A stretch of 64,000 bases of DNA from Methylophilales bacterium. Its GTDB lineage: Bacteria; Pseudomonadota; Gammaproteobacteria; Burkholderiales; Methylophilaceae. The DNA lies in contig CP081940.1 of the NCBI GenBank assembly GCA_019823025.1, positions 1,116,001 through 1,180,000 of the forward strand, given 5' to 3'. This document shows, piece after piece, positions 36,871 to 45,159 of this stretch. The position numbers and the translations under genes were made by a program. Under the pieces are notes generated by a model. The model did not search any database, had not been told where the DNA came from, and saw only the letters and a program-made list of their open reading frames with translations. The first letter of the stretch is position 1; each line of letters begins with the position of its first letter.

Positions 36871-37989
36871 ATGATTGAGATTACTTCAGCAAACAGTTTT
36901 TTAACTTTAAAAAATGAGCTCTCTGAGCTAAAGATAAATTCAACATTCTTGTCTTATGGTTTTCATAGTGCACTAGAAACTTCAGGATCTGTTGGAAAAA
37001 ACTCTGGCTGGATACCCTACCCAATTGTGGCGAAATCAGAAGGAAAGATAATTGGTTTTATGCCTATATATCTTAAGGAGCATTCCTATGGGGAATATGT
37101 ATTTGATTGGTCATGGGCAGAAGCTTTTCATAAAAGTGGATTAAATTATTATCCCAAAATGATTTCGGCCATCCCATTTAGTCCAATTACTGGTAGGAGA
37201 ATCATCGCTGAAAGTAACGATATTAAGAAGATGATGGTGAAAGCTTTAGAAAAAATTTTACTCGATCATAAAATTTCTTCTTGCCACATATTATTTCCGA
37301 ATGAACAAGATGCCATCTTATTTAATGATATGGGTTGGTTACAACGTGAGGGCGTTCAATTTAGGTGGGAAAATAAAGATTATGATAATTTTGAGCAATT
37401 TTTATCAAACCTCTCTCATAACAAGAGAAAAAAAATCAAACAAGAAAGAAAGAAAATCAATAATTCGAATATTGAAGTTATTACCAAGCAGGGCAACTTA
37501 GTCACTGATGAAGATATTGAATTTTTTTACGCGTGTTATTGCAATACTTACATGCTGCATAATTCGTCCCCTTATTTAACAAAAGAATTCTTTTATCAAT
37601 TGAATAATAATATGCCTAACAAGCTTGTGTTTATATTTGCGGAGAAAGAGGGAAGGAGAATAGCAAGTGCGCTTAATATTATTAGCGAGCAGAGCCTATA
37701 TGGTCGATATTGGGGCGCACTAGAATATATTCCTAGCCTACACTTCGAACTTTGTTACTACGCAGGACAAGAGTTTTGTATTCAAAATAAATTAAAGTAC
37801 TTTGAAGGCGGTGCACAAGGAGAACATAAATTGGCTCGTGGGTTCGATGCCTTTAAGACTTACTCAAATCACTTTATTGCAAATTCTGAGTTTAAAGTTG
37901 CAATTGAGAGCTTCTTGAGTAAAGAAAAAAAATATATGGATATTTATTCGAATGAACTAGAAGAGAGGTCGCCATATAAGGGCAAATAA
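36871..37989 (+). CDS. FemAB-like GNAT-superfamily acyltransferase (COG3146-type)
   Basis: A 372-residue protein resembling the peptidoglycan-biosynthesis-type or FemAB-like acyltransferases found across proteobacteria. Recognisable pieces are the N-terminal FHSALETSGSVGKNSGWIPYP, GEYVFDWSWAEAF, SHNKRKKIKQERKK (basic), RYWGALEYIPSLHFELCYY and the C-terminal KYFEGGAQGEHKLARGF. The last is the strongest match to the family. Substrate is unknown. It follows the EF-hand gene by 41 bases on the same strand and converges on the DUF2970 gene. Confidence 0.85.
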   Translation: MIEITSANSFLTLKNELSELKINSTFLSYGFHSALETSGSVGKNSGWIPYPIVAKSEGKIIGFMPIYLKEHSYGEYVFDWSWAEAFHKSGLNYYPKMISAIPFSPITGRRIIAESNDIKKMMVKALEKILLDHKISSCHILFPNEQDAILFNDMGWLQREGVQFRWENKDYDNFEQFLSNLSHNKRKKIKQERKKINNSNIEVITKQGNLVTDEDIEFFYACYCNTYMLHNSSPYLTKEFFYQLNNNMPNKLVFIFAEKEGRRIASALNIISEQSLYGRYWGALEYIPSLHFELCYYAGQEFCIQNKLKYFEGGAQGEHKLARGFDAFKTYSNHFIANSEFKVAIESFLSKEKKYMDIYSNELEERSPYKGK

Positions 37990-37995
37990 AATTTA

Positions 37996-38208
37996 TTAGC
38001 TTAGAATCAAGTCAACTATAAAATAGAGAACCAAACCAAGTATAAAGACAAGACCAAAACCAATTAAAATAAAACTTGAGACACCATTTTTTTGGATAAA
38101 GCTATCATCTTGATCAAACTTTTTATTTGATTGAATTCCGCAAAAAGAAGCCAATACGCTCTTGATTATAAAAATAAGATTTTTCAATTTGTAATTAATC
38201 TTAACCAT
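37996..38208 (-). CDS. DUF2970 small membrane protein
   Basis: A 70-residue protein with one C-terminal membrane helix (about residues 45-68, ILIGFGLVFILGLVLYFIVDLIL). The N-terminal IKSVLASFCGIQSNKKFDQD matches the DUF2970 pattern (SVLAAFFGVQS-type), a betaproteobacterial/gammaproteobacterial family of unknown function often near cytochrome oxidase genes. It overlaps the end of the upstream glycosyltransferase-like gene by 25 bases. Confidence 0.8.
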   Translation of the reverse strand: MVKINYKLKNLIFIIKSVLASFCGIQSNKKFDQDDSFIQKNGVSSFILIGFGLVFILGLVLYFIVDLILS

Positions 38209-39155
38209 TTGCCAGCTAAATTCTCTTTAGTAAAATTTTTTACTTTTTTTTGTGCCATCATCACTCTGCTACGAAATAAGCTTGGATTCTTAAGAAAGTT
38301 TATAAATTCTTTTTTATTGTCAATATCGGCAAACTGATTATCAAATTCTAGGTAGGAATCATATTTAGTAGCAGACACTGGAAGACCTAAAGAGAATGCG
38401 GTTATTAAGCGATTGTGACTCACTCCATTTTTTCTCTTATCATTTATATCTCCAGGAATAATTACTCCAGAGGATAAGTCAGATTCTCGTATCATATTTG
38501 CAATACTCCAACGTTGAAGGTGAATTTGAAGGTTTGAAGGTTTTTGTATGAACTTAGAATGTTCTTGAATAAAATTTAAACCATCATCAGATGTTTGAAT
38601 TATAAGATCATAACTCTTTGATTGATCCCAAAAAGGGATTAGCTCAAATAAATACTTTAAATTTGTTGGATGCCCAAAAAATAAAAAACGATTACTATTA
38701 TTTTTTTTTATCTTTTGTATTTCAATTTCAATTGGATCCTCAATCACAGTTACGTTTTTAAATTTATGAGTAAGGTGTGTTTTTAATTTTTTACTTGAAG
38801 TAATTATTGAGTCATCTTTTTTTATAGCTTCATTATAAAACTTACTTGGCAAAGTAGCGAAATCCAGGTGGTTATCAGTGTAATCAAAGTAAATTTTTTT
38901 ACCCAATTTCCTAAGTTTTTCAATGTAATCAAGCCATTTATCAAATAAATCCTCTCTGTTTGCCGAAAATTTACCAACAAATAAAATATCGATTTCTTTA
39001 AAATTAGAAATCGACTCATTAAAGTTTACTTTATAATTTTTAAAAACAGATTGATTAAAAAGTCCAGCTCTTAACCTCACGGAGGCAAGATTACTATGCG
39101 ATATATCATCTGGATCTTTTACTTTTTGCGGAACTAACCAATGAATATTCTTCAT
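38184..39155 (-). CDS. Glycosyltransferase-like protein (GT-B type)
   Basis: A 323-residue protein with no signal peptide. The layout suggests a GT-B glycosyltransferase: an N-terminal Rossmann part (IDILFVGKFSANREDLF, KIYFDYTDNHLDF), a middle RFLFFGHPTNLKYLFELIPFW, and a C-terminal NRLITAFSLGLPVSATKYDSYLEF, the nucleotide-sugar acidic/glycine region of such enzymes. I do not recognise a specific family. It is co-directional with two methyltransferases, suggesting a small surface-glycan cluster. Confidence 0.6.
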   Translation of the reverse strand: MKNIHWLVPQKVKDPDDISHSNLASVRLRAGLFNQSVFKNYKVNFNESISNFKEIDILFVGKFSANREDLFDKWLDYIEKLRKLGKKIYFDYTDNHLDFATLPSKFYNEAIKKDDSIITSSKKLKTHLTHKFKNVTVIEDPIEIEIQKIKKNNSNRFLFFGHPTNLKYLFELIPFWDQSKSYDLIIQTSDDGLNFIQEHSKFIQKPSNLQIHLQRWSIANMIRESDLSSGVIIPGDINDKRKNGVSHNRLITAFSLGLPVSATKYDSYLEFDNQFADIDNKKEFINFLKNPSLFRSRVMMAQKKVKNFTKENLAGKWLRLITN

Positions 39156-39164
39156 AATTAATTT

Positions 39165-39818
39165 TTACCAAGATAAAATATAATCTTTTACTACTTTATC
39201 AATAACTTTCGCCCCGTATGATTCTAATGTTTCAATTGCTTTGAATTGACCATCATTGAATTCATTTGAAAAACCTTTTTGTTCAACTATAACAATTGGT
39301 TTATTTCTTATTAGAGTCTCTTTTGCACCAAGGACAACTTGATTCTCATATCCTTCTACATCAATTTTTATAAAATCAATATTATTTAAATCATAATCAT
39401 CAAGTTTTTTCATTGTTACTTTATCTGCTTCATTTAGTTTATTTGAAACATGGGTAGCGCCAGTATTTTTAAGTTCTACATTCATGCTTACAAAACCATT
39501 CTCATTTCCTAGAGCAACTGGAATTACCTCAACATTTGCATGAGGGATATTTTTTTTAAAACAATCTCTAAAAATTTCAACAGGCTCAAAAGCATAAACT
39601 TTTTTAAAGTTTCCCCCTAAGTAAAAACTCCAAAAACCACAATGAGCACCAATATCAATAGCTACATTTTTTCTATTTTTAATATGATAAAAACACCTAT
39701 CTATATGATGAGGTTGGTAAAGTAGTTTATCACCAGCTTTAATTGATTTAGCAAAGTAACCTTCAAAATGCTCATCTTCTTTGGGTAGCCACCAACCGTA
39801 TAAAAATTTTTTATTCAT
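39165..39818 (-). CDS. FkbM family methyltransferase
   Basis: A 217-residue SAM-dependent methyltransferase. Motif I is VAIDIGAHCGFWSFYLG near residue 55, followed by KVYAFEPVEIFRDCFKKN (acidic loop), and LNNIDFIKIDVEGYENQVVLGAKETL, the FkbM signature. Members O-methylate sugars in polysaccharides or natural products. It lies 9 bases upstream of the glycosyltransferase-like gene and 16 bases downstream of a second methyltransferase. Confidence 0.9.
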   Translation of the reverse strand: MNKKFLYGWWLPKEDEHFEGYFAKSIKAGDKLLYQPHHIDRCFYHIKNRKNVAIDIGAHCGFWSFYLGGNFKKVYAFEPVEIFRDCFKKNIPHANVEVIPVALGNENGFVSMNVELKNTGATHVSNKLNEADKVTMKKLDDYDLNNIDFIKIDVEGYENQVVLGAKETLIRNKPIVIVEQKGFSNEFNDGQFKAIETLESYGAKVIDKVVKDYILSW

Positions 39819-39834
39819 ATTACAGTTTTTAATA

Positions 39835-40524
39835 TTATTTTTGTATTCTTAAAGGTTCTAATTTTTGTTTTTTTCGAATAGCTATCACTGAATCAAAAAA
39901 TTCTACTGAATAAATAAAATGGCTAATATCATAATAATAATTCTTACTCTCCCTCTGCTCTCTCGGAATTTTAAATCTTTGGCGTGATTGTGGGTCCATA
40001 TAGTCAAGATTTAATCTTTCTGATATGCCTTTGAAATAATCATATAAACCAATACCAAAAAAAGATTCTTGATGTAATGGAGAGTAATTGGTATGAGTAT
40101 CCTCTATTAGATATACCCCTCCATCATTTAAAAATTGAAATAATCTTGTAAAAGTAAATATCATATCCGATTGAAGATGAGAGCCGTCATCAATGATTAC
40201 GTCAAATTTTTTATTATGCTCAGAAACAATTTTGTTTAATATTTTTTCGTCAGATTGTGACCCAATAAAAATATTTACATTACTGAGGATGTTGGATAGG
40301 TTTGCGCATTGCTTATCTATATCTAATCCCGATATTAAAGATTTAGGAGAGAATAATTTCTGTGCAACTTCTAAGGACCCACCATTTTGAATACCAATTT
40401 CTAAAAAGCTTATTTTTTTCTCGTAAAATTTTGAGAGACAATGATCATAAATTTCAAAGTAATGTTCCCATTTGTCAGATTTTAATTTTCTAGATTGGCT
40501 CCAAATGTCAGAATATTTTTTCAT
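39835..40524 (-). CDS. Class I SAM-dependent methyltransferase
   Basis: A 229-residue protein with motif I SFLEIGIQNGGSLEVAQKLF near residue 40, SLISGLDIDKQC (acidic ribose-binding position), FDVIIDDGSHLQSDMIFTF and GGVYLIEDTHTNY. This pattern is close to macrocin O-methyltransferase/CmcI-type enzymes (DDGSH, EDxHT) acting on sugars. It is the first gene of the leftward three- or four-gene glycan cluster. Substrate is unknown. Confidence 0.85.
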   Translation of the reverse strand: MKKYSDIWSQSRKLKSDKWEHYFEIYDHCLSKFYEKKISFLEIGIQNGGSLEVAQKLFSPKSLISGLDIDKQCANLSNILSNVNIFIGSQSDEKILNKIVSEHNKKFDVIIDDGSHLQSDMIFTFTRLFQFLNDGGVYLIEDTHTNYSPLHQESFFGIGLYDYFKGISERLNLDYMDPQSRQRFKIPREQRESKNYYYDISHFIYSVEFFDSVIAIRKKQKLEPLRIQK

Positions 40525-40578
40525 TTAAAAATATTACACCCTTAAAGTATATTTTGAATTTTATTTTAATAAAAATAA

Positions 40579-40655
40579 TGGTGGTGATGGAGAGACTTGA
40601 ACTCTCGACCTCAGGATTATGAATCCTGCGCTCTAACCACCTGAGCTACATCACC
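40579..40655 (-). tRNA. tRNA-Met (anticodon CAT)
   Basis: On the minus strand it runs from GGTGATG to CATCACC-A-CCA with encoded CCA (77 nt). The anticodon arm is CAGGA-TTCATAA-TCCTG, so the anticodon is CAT. The acceptor stem pairs fully (G1-C72), unlike initiator tRNA-fMet, so this is an elongator-type molecule. A lysidine-modified tRNA-Ile2 also has CAT; I favour Met but cannot exclude Ile2 by eye. Confidence 0.93.
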
Positions 40656-40710
40656 AATAAACAATAAGCGTGAGATTATATTTTCATAACTTGTTAAAGT
40701 CAAAGTGTTA

Positions 40711-41796
40711 CTAAACGTTAAATCTAAAATGAACAATATCACCGTCTTTAAGAATATAATCCTTTCCTTCAAGGCGGAGCTTACCAGCTTCTTTTGCTTT
40801 TTGTTCACCAAAAAAATCAATATAGTCTTGATATGAAATAACTTCTGCTTTTATAAAGCCTTTCTCAAAATCTGTATGAATCACACCTGCTCCCTCAGGA
40901 GCTGTTGCGCCAATTTTAACGGTCCATGCACGAACCTCTTTAACCCCAGCTGTAAAGTATGTTTGTAGACCTAAGAGTGAATAGGAGGCCCTGATTAATC
41001 TATTTAGACCTGGTTCTTCCAATCCCAACTCTGTAAGAAAAATTTCTTTTTCTTCATCTTCTAGGTCAGCGATATCTGATTCTATTTTTGCACAAACTGT
41101 TACAACAGGAATATCAAGCTTTTTTGCATAAGTGCTTAATTCATCTAATGAAGAATTATTTTCAAAGCCATTTTCATCTACATTAGCGACAAACATTATT
41201 GGTTTAATTGTGATTAGGCAAAGTGGTTTAATCAATACAATCTCTTCTGCCGTCATTTCTAATGTTGATGCAAGGTTACCTTCATTAAAAACTATCTGAA
41301 TTTTTTTGTACAATTCTAATAACTTTTGGGAATCTTTATCACCTGATTTTGATTTTTTTGACTCTTTTTGGATAGCTTTATCAAGTGTCTCAATATCAGA
41401 TAAAATTAATTCAGTATTAATAGTTTCAATATCAGATATAGGGTTGATGTGTCCTGAAACATGAATAATATTTTCATCATCAAAACATCGAACTACATGC
41501 ATTATTGCATCAGTCTCTCTAATATTAGCTAAAAATTTATTGCCTAAACCCTCACCTTTAGAAGCGCCTGACACCAAACCAGCAATATCTACTAGTTCAA
41601 CCGTGGCGGGTTGAGTTTTTTCTGGAGAGACTATGTTTTCGAGTTTTGAAATTCGTTGATCAGGAACTTCTACGATGCCAATATTTGGTTCAATTGTACA
41701 AAAAGGATAGTTTTCAGCATCAATGCCTGCCTTAGTGATAGCGTTAAAAAGCGTCGATTTACCTACATTTGGGAGTCCTACAATTCCACATTTCAT
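40711..41796 (-). CDS. ychF: Ribosome-associated ATPase/GTPase YchF
   Basis: Obg-related P-loop NTPase that prefers ATP and associates with ribosomes and the oxidative stress response. The 361-residue protein has the G1 motif [18 protein letters not shown]3 [20 protein letters not shown], a coiled-coil insertion (about 125-160), and a C-terminal TGS domain with [21 protein letters not shown]. It follows pth by 19 bases, a conserved pair. Confidence 0.97.
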   Translation of the reverse strand: MKCGIVGLPNVGKSTLFNAITKAGIDAENYPFCTIEPNIGIVEVPDQRISKLENIVSPEKTQPATVELVDIAGLVSGASKGEGLGNKFLANIRETDAIMHVVRCFDDENIIHVSGHINPISDIETINTELILSDIETLDKAIQKESKKSKSGDKDSQKLLELYKKIQIVFNEGNLASTLEMTAEEIVLIKPLCLITIKPIMFVANVDENGFENNSSLDELSTYAKKLDIPVVTVCAKIESDIADLEDEEKEIFLTELGLEEPGLNRLIRASYSLLGLQTYFTAGVKEVRAWTVKIGATAPEGAGVIHTDFEKGFIKAEVISYQDYIDFFGEQKAKEAGKLRLEGKDYILKDGDIVHFRFNV

Positions 41797-41815
41797 ATAA
41801 TAAATTCCATAATAT

Positions 41816-42388
41816 TTAAACTGAATGAAGATTTAACATTGCTTTTTCAAACTGACCGCTTTTAAGTAGAGAAAAAATTTTATAACTATTAAGTATTGAA
41901 TCTTCAATTAACTCATTTTCTTTTTTTAAAGGAGGTTTTAATACAAAATTACTTACTAGATTCTTATTTCCAGGATGACCAATACCAATACGAATTCTCC
42001 AGAAATTTTTACTTTTTATTGAGTCAGTAATACTTTTAAGGCCATTATGCCCACCATCACCGCCACCAAGTTTTAGTTTAATCTTTCCAGGCTCAATATC
42101 TAATTCATCATGAATAACAAGAATTTCTTCAGGTTGGATTTTGTAGAAATTAGCTACAGCTGCAAGGGATTTTCCACTTTCGTTCACAAACGTTGTGGGT
42201 TTAAGGAAAAAACAATTACCGTCCTCGGTATATTTAGCAATATCGCCATTAAATTTTGCATTGTATTTTAAATTGAGTCGGTGATTGTTGGTTACAAAAT
42301 CGATCCACCAAAAACCACAATTATGGCGTGTATTTTGATACTTTTCTCCAGGATTACCTAATCCAGCAAAGAGCTTTATTTTGTTCAT
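41816..42388 (-). CDS. pth: Peptidyl-tRNA hydrolase
   Basis: Releases tRNA from prematurely dissociated peptidyl-tRNA. The 190-residue protein has [22 protein letters not shown] with catalytic His near residue 22, [42 protein letters not shown] and [12 protein letters not shown]. It lies 47 bases downstream of rplY, with a strong 11-bp stem-loop in the gap. Confidence 0.97.
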   Translation of the reverse strand: MNKIKLFAGLGNPGEKYQNTRHNCGFWWIDFVTNNHRLNLKYNAKFNGDIAKYTEDGNCFFLKPTTFVNESGKSLAAVANFYKIQPEEILVIHDELDIEPGKIKLKLGGGDGGHNGLKSITDSIKSKNFWRIRIGIGHPGNKNLVSNFVLKPPLKKENELIEDSILNSYKIFSLLKSGQFEKAMLNLHSV

Positions 42389-42398
42389 TAGTGATAGG

Positions 42399-42426
42399 AT
42401 AGCGCACTTGTAATTAAGTGCGCTAT
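42399..42426 (-). terminator. Stem-loop between rplY and pth
   Basis: A perfect 11-bp stem (ATAGCGCACTT / AAGTGCGCTAT) with a 6-base loop fills most of the 47-base gap. It has 5 G-C pairs, unusual for this AT-rich sequence. No T-run follows on either strand, so it may be a partial terminator, an RNA-processing or mRNA-stabilising hairpin rather than a full intrinsic terminator. Confidence 0.5.
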
Positions 42427-42435
42427 AAAAACCTA

Positions 42436-43155
42436 CTAATCCTTTTTATCTGATTTTTCGTCGCCACCTTCAGCAGCTTTTTCGTCGCCACCTTCAGCAG
42501 CTTCACCACCTTCTTCACCTTCTTCACCTTCTTCACCTTCTTCACCTTCTTCACCTTCAGCAGCCACTGGTGTTTCTTCGACAACAACCTTAGGTTTAGA
42601 TATAGAAGTAATAATAGGATCATTTTCTTCAGACAAGGCAGTTAACTCTACACCCTCTGGCGCCTTTATTTCTGACAGATGAATCGAATCACCAATAGAT
42701 AAATTTACTAAATCAACTTCTATATAGGTTGGTAGATCTTTAGGAAGACATGAGATATCAACATCGACCATGATGTGCGAAACAACTCCACCTTCGAGTT
42801 TTACTCCAGGCGCAACATCTTCATTCAAGAAGTGGAATGGAATTTTCACACTTAGCTTCTTATTTTCATCAATTCGTTGAAGATCAATATGTTGAATATT
42901 GTTCCTAACAGGGTGCATTTGATAGTCTCTAAGTAGAACAGACTCTTTCTTACCATCTAAATTTAGAGTAAGGATAGAGGCATGAAATGCTTCATGTTTG
43001 AATTGCATATATAAGTCCTTAGCATTCAATTCAATACTTTTTGCATCACCATTTCCACCATAAAGAACACCTGGAACCTTTCCTTCATGACGAAGACGGC
43101 GGCTCGCACCCGTACCTTTCGCATCTCTTAATACTGCATTTATTTCAATTTTCAT
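42436..43155 (-). CDS. rplY: 50S ribosomal protein L25 (Ctc form) with acidic repeat tail
   Basis: Binds 5S rRNA. Residues 1-95 are the L25 domain (LRDAKGTGASRRLRHEGKVPGVLYGG; YQMHPVRNNIQHIDLQRI) and about 96-185 the Ctc beta domain (APGVKLEGGVVSHIMVDVDISCLPKDLP). The last 45-50 residues are a low-complexity acidic tail of repeated G-E-E triplets and two AAEGGDEK units, ending in SDKKD. The tail is encoded by perfect 9-bp and 24-bp tandem repeats. It lies in the usual prs-rplY-pth-ychF order. Confidence 0.96.
   Translation of the reverse strand: MKIEINAVLRDAKGTGASRRLRHEGKVPGVLYGGNGDAKSIELNAKDLYMQFKHEAFHASILTLNLDGKKESVLLRDYQMHPVRNNIQHIDLQRIDENKKLSVKIPFHFLNEDVAPGVKLEGGVVSHIMVDVDISCLPKDLPTYIEVDLVNLSIGDSIHLSEIKAPEGVELTALSEENDPIITSISKPKVVVEETPVAAEGEEGEEGEEGEEGEEGGEAAEGGDEKAAEGGDEKSDKKD
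42454..42501 (-). repeat. Two perfect 24-bp tandem copies in the rplY tail
   Basis: Two identical 24-base units (42454-42477 and 42478-42501) encode AAEGGDEK twice. The unit length is a multiple of three, so copy-number change would keep frame. Confidence 0.9.
42511..42555 (-). repeat. Five perfect 9-bp tandem copies in the rplY tail
   Basis: Five identical copies of TTCTTCACC (plus strand) encode repeated Gly-Glu-Glu. A sixth related copy (TTCACCACC) precedes them at 42502-42510. The period of three codons keeps frame on slippage. Confidence 0.9.
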
Positions 43156-43174
43156 TATAGAACTCCTAAAATTT

Positions 43175-43200
43175 AAATAGACCCGCGACCAGGTCTATTT
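43175..43200 (-). terminator. Stem-loop in the prs-rplY gap
   Basis: A perfect 9-bp inverted repeat (AAATAGACC / GGTCTATTT) with an 8-base loop lies 20 bases before the rplY start. On the minus strand it is followed by AAATTTTAGG, a weak T-rich tail. It could be a partial terminator after prs or a leader hairpin controlling rplY. Confidence 0.4.
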
Positions 43201-43242
43201 ATGTTTTTAAATTACTCATCATTCAAAAAAAGCTTTTATTTT

Positions 43243-44193
43243 TTAATCAATAAATAAAGAGCTTACAGAATCTTCATGGCTAATTCTTTTTATTGTCTCA
43301 GCTAAAATTTTAGCGACTGACAGTTGCCTTATTTTTTCGCAGCCTAGAGCATTTTTTTCAAGCGTAATTGTATCAGTAATTACAATTTCATCAAGCTCAG
43401 AGGATTGAATTGATTCAATGGCTTTCCCTGAAAAAATTGGATGTGTGGCATACGCAACAACTTTTTCCGCACCCTTCTTTTTTAAAGCTAACGCTGCCTC
43501 ACAAAGTGTATTCGCTGTGTCAACAATATCATCGACTATGATGCATGTACGACCATTGACATCACCAATAATGTTCATCACCTCTGACACATTCGGTTTT
43601 GGACGCCTTTTGTCTATAATCGCTAAATCACTACCAAGAATCTTTGCCATCGCTCTTGCTCTGACAACCCCTCCGACATCTGGGGAAACTATTACAGCAT
43701 CCTCATAGCTTTGTTTTTTTAAATCTTCAAGCAAAACAGGTGTTGCGTATATGTTATCAACTGGAATTTCAAAAAAACCTTGTATCTGATCTGAATGAAG
43801 GTCCATCGTCAGAAGTCTATCTACCCCAACTCCAGTAAGCATATTGGCAACTACCTTTGCAGTAATAGCTACTCTTGCTGACCTTGGCCTTCTATCTTGT
43901 CTTGAATAGCCTAGATATGGTATTGCAGCCGTTATTCTTGCAGCAGAAGACCTTCTGAGTGCATCGACCATCACCATGATTTCCATTAGATTATCGTTAG
44001 TAGGAAAACTAGTTGACTGTAAAATGAAAACATCCTTTCCTCGAACATTTTCAAGAAGTTCTAGCATGGTTTCTCCATCGCTAAAATTACCAACAGTCGC
44101 TTCACCGAGTTTTAGACCTAAATTAGAGGCAACTTTTTTTGCAAGATCTTTATTGGCATTGCCAGTAAAAACCATTAGATTTTCGTTTTTCAC
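43243..44193 (-). CDS. prs: Ribose-phosphate pyrophosphokinase
   Basis: Makes PRPP from ribose 5-phosphate and ATP for nucleotide, histidine and tryptophan synthesis. Motifs include [54 protein letters not shown] and the PRPP loop [14 protein letters not shown]. The open frame runs to 44253, but that extension translates tRNA-Gln sequence. The true start is GTG 44193, preceded by GGAGG at 44199-44203 with a 5-base spacer, giving 316 residues, the family's normal length. Confidence 0.97.
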   Translation of the reverse strand: MKNENLMVFTGNANKDLAKKVASNLGLKLGEATVGNFSDGETMLELLENVRGKDVFILQSTSFPTNDNLMEIMVMVDALRRSSAARITAAIPYLGYSRQDRRPRSARVAITAKVVANMLTGVGVDRLLTMDLHSDQIQGFFEIPVDNIYATPVLLEDLKKQSYEDAVIVSPDVGGVVRARAMAKILGSDLAIIDKRRPKPNVSEVMNIIGDVNGRTCIIVDDIVDTANTLCEAALALKKKGAEKVVAYATHPIFSGKAIESIQSSELDEIVITDTITLEKNALGCEKIRQLSVAKILAETIKRISHEDSVSSLFID

Positions 44194-44198
44194 AAATA

Positions 44199-44203
44199 CC
44201 TCC
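44199..44203 (-). promoter_or_regulatory. Ribosome-binding site of prs
   Basis: GGAGG lies 5 bases upstream of the GTG at 44193. It decides the prs start against the longer open frame that runs back through tRNA-Gln. Confidence 0.85.
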
Positions 44204-44217
44204 GCATTTAAAAAAAT

Positions 44218-44294
44218 TGGCTGGGGAGGAAGGATTCGAACCTTCGCATGCATGGATCAAAACCATGTGCCTTAACCAGCTTGGCGACTCCCCA
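44218..44294 (-). tRNA. tRNA-Gln (anticodon TTG)
   Basis: On the minus strand it starts TGGGGAG and ends CTCCCCA-G-CCA with encoded CCA (77 nt). The anticodon arm is CATGG-TTTTGAT-CCATG, giving TTG for CAA/CAG. The U1-A72 pair is typical of tRNA-Gln. It is one base after the ispE stop codon and 24 bases before prs, so it must be cut out of a shared transcript. Confidence 0.97.
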
Positions 44295-44295
44295 T

Positions 44296-45159
44296 TTAAC
44301 TTAAAACATCATAAAAAGGATGTTTAGATAGTCCTTTTACAATAAAACTTTTAAAATCTATTGGTTTTTTCTCATCAACAAATTGAGTTTCTTTTACATC
44401 TGCTATTTTTACAAAAACACTTGAGCCTGTTCCTGAGATTTTAGCAAATCCAAAATTATTCATCCAACTCAATAATTTTTTCATCTTTATATATTTTTTA
44501 GTTATCGTAGATTCCAAGTCATTACATTCTTGGTCAATTTTTTCACTAAAACAGGTCGACATTTTCAATGTAATTGGGACTTTTGTCAATTTAAATGATT
44601 TAAATATTGACTCTGTAGAGATAGAAAAGTTGGGGTAACACAAATAATAAATGAAATTAGGAATGTTAAATTTACTTAGTTTCTCGCCAACTCCTTCTAC
44701 CCATGCGTTTTCCCCAAATATAAAGAATGGAACATCGGCACCTAGCCCTAGGCCAAGCGTCATTAATTCTTTTTTTGATAGATTTATATTGGCTAATTTA
44801 TTGATTCCCATGAGTATAGTTGCTGCATCGGAACTTCCCCCACCCAAACCTGCTCCAAGTGGGATATTTTTTTTGATATAAATATCGACACCAATATTTT
44901 TATCATTAAGAATTAATCTTGCCGCTTTAAGCCCAAGGTCATCTTGATTATCGATCTCAATCGATTCATTGATAAAATTTATTTGAGTGTCACTTCTGAT
45001 CCTTATATAAATATAGTCATATAAATCTATAAGTTGAAAAACACTTTGTAGCTTATGGAAGCCATCATCTCTTTTACCTATTATTTTTAAAAATAAATTA
45101 ATTTTTGCAGGCGCTTTAAACTCCTCATAACCTTCTTGCTTATAGTCTTTTTTATTCAA
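44296..45159 (-). CDS. ispE: 4-diphosphocytidyl-2-C-methyl-D-erythritol kinase
   Basis: GHMP kinase of the MEP isoprenoid pathway. The 287-residue protein has FKAPAKINLFLKIIGKRDDGFHKL near residue 15, the ATP loop IPLGAGLGGGSSDAATILMG near residue 100, LGADVPFFIFG and the C-terminal AKISGTGSSVFVKI. It abuts lolB upstream (start immediately after the lolB stop) and is followed after one base by tRNA-Gln, the conserved lolB-ispE-tRNA-prs order. Confidence 0.97.
   Translation of the reverse strand: MNKKDYKQEGYEEFKAPAKINLFLKIIGKRDDGFHKLQSVFQLIDLYDYIYIRIRSDTQINFINESIEIDNQDDLGLKAARLILNDKNIGVDIYIKKNIPLGAGLGGGSSDAATILMGINKLANINLSKKELMTLGLGLGADVPFFIFGENAWVEGVGEKLSKFNIPNFIYYLCYPNFSISTESIFKSFKLTKVPITLKMSTCFSEKIDQECNDLESTITKKYIKMKKLLSWMNNFGFAKISGTGSSVFVKIADVKETQFVDEKKPIDFKSFIVKGLSKHPFYDVLS

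Noticed and set aside
42423..42623. Open frame encoding a K-K-V repeat protein
   Set aside because: It is the shifted-frame reading of the L25 acidic repeat tail, with no ribosome-binding site and no independent support.
44194..44253. N-terminal extension of prs (open frame back to 44253)
   Set aside because: The extra codons translate the T arm and acceptor of tRNA-Gln; a strong GGAGG fixes the start at 44193.
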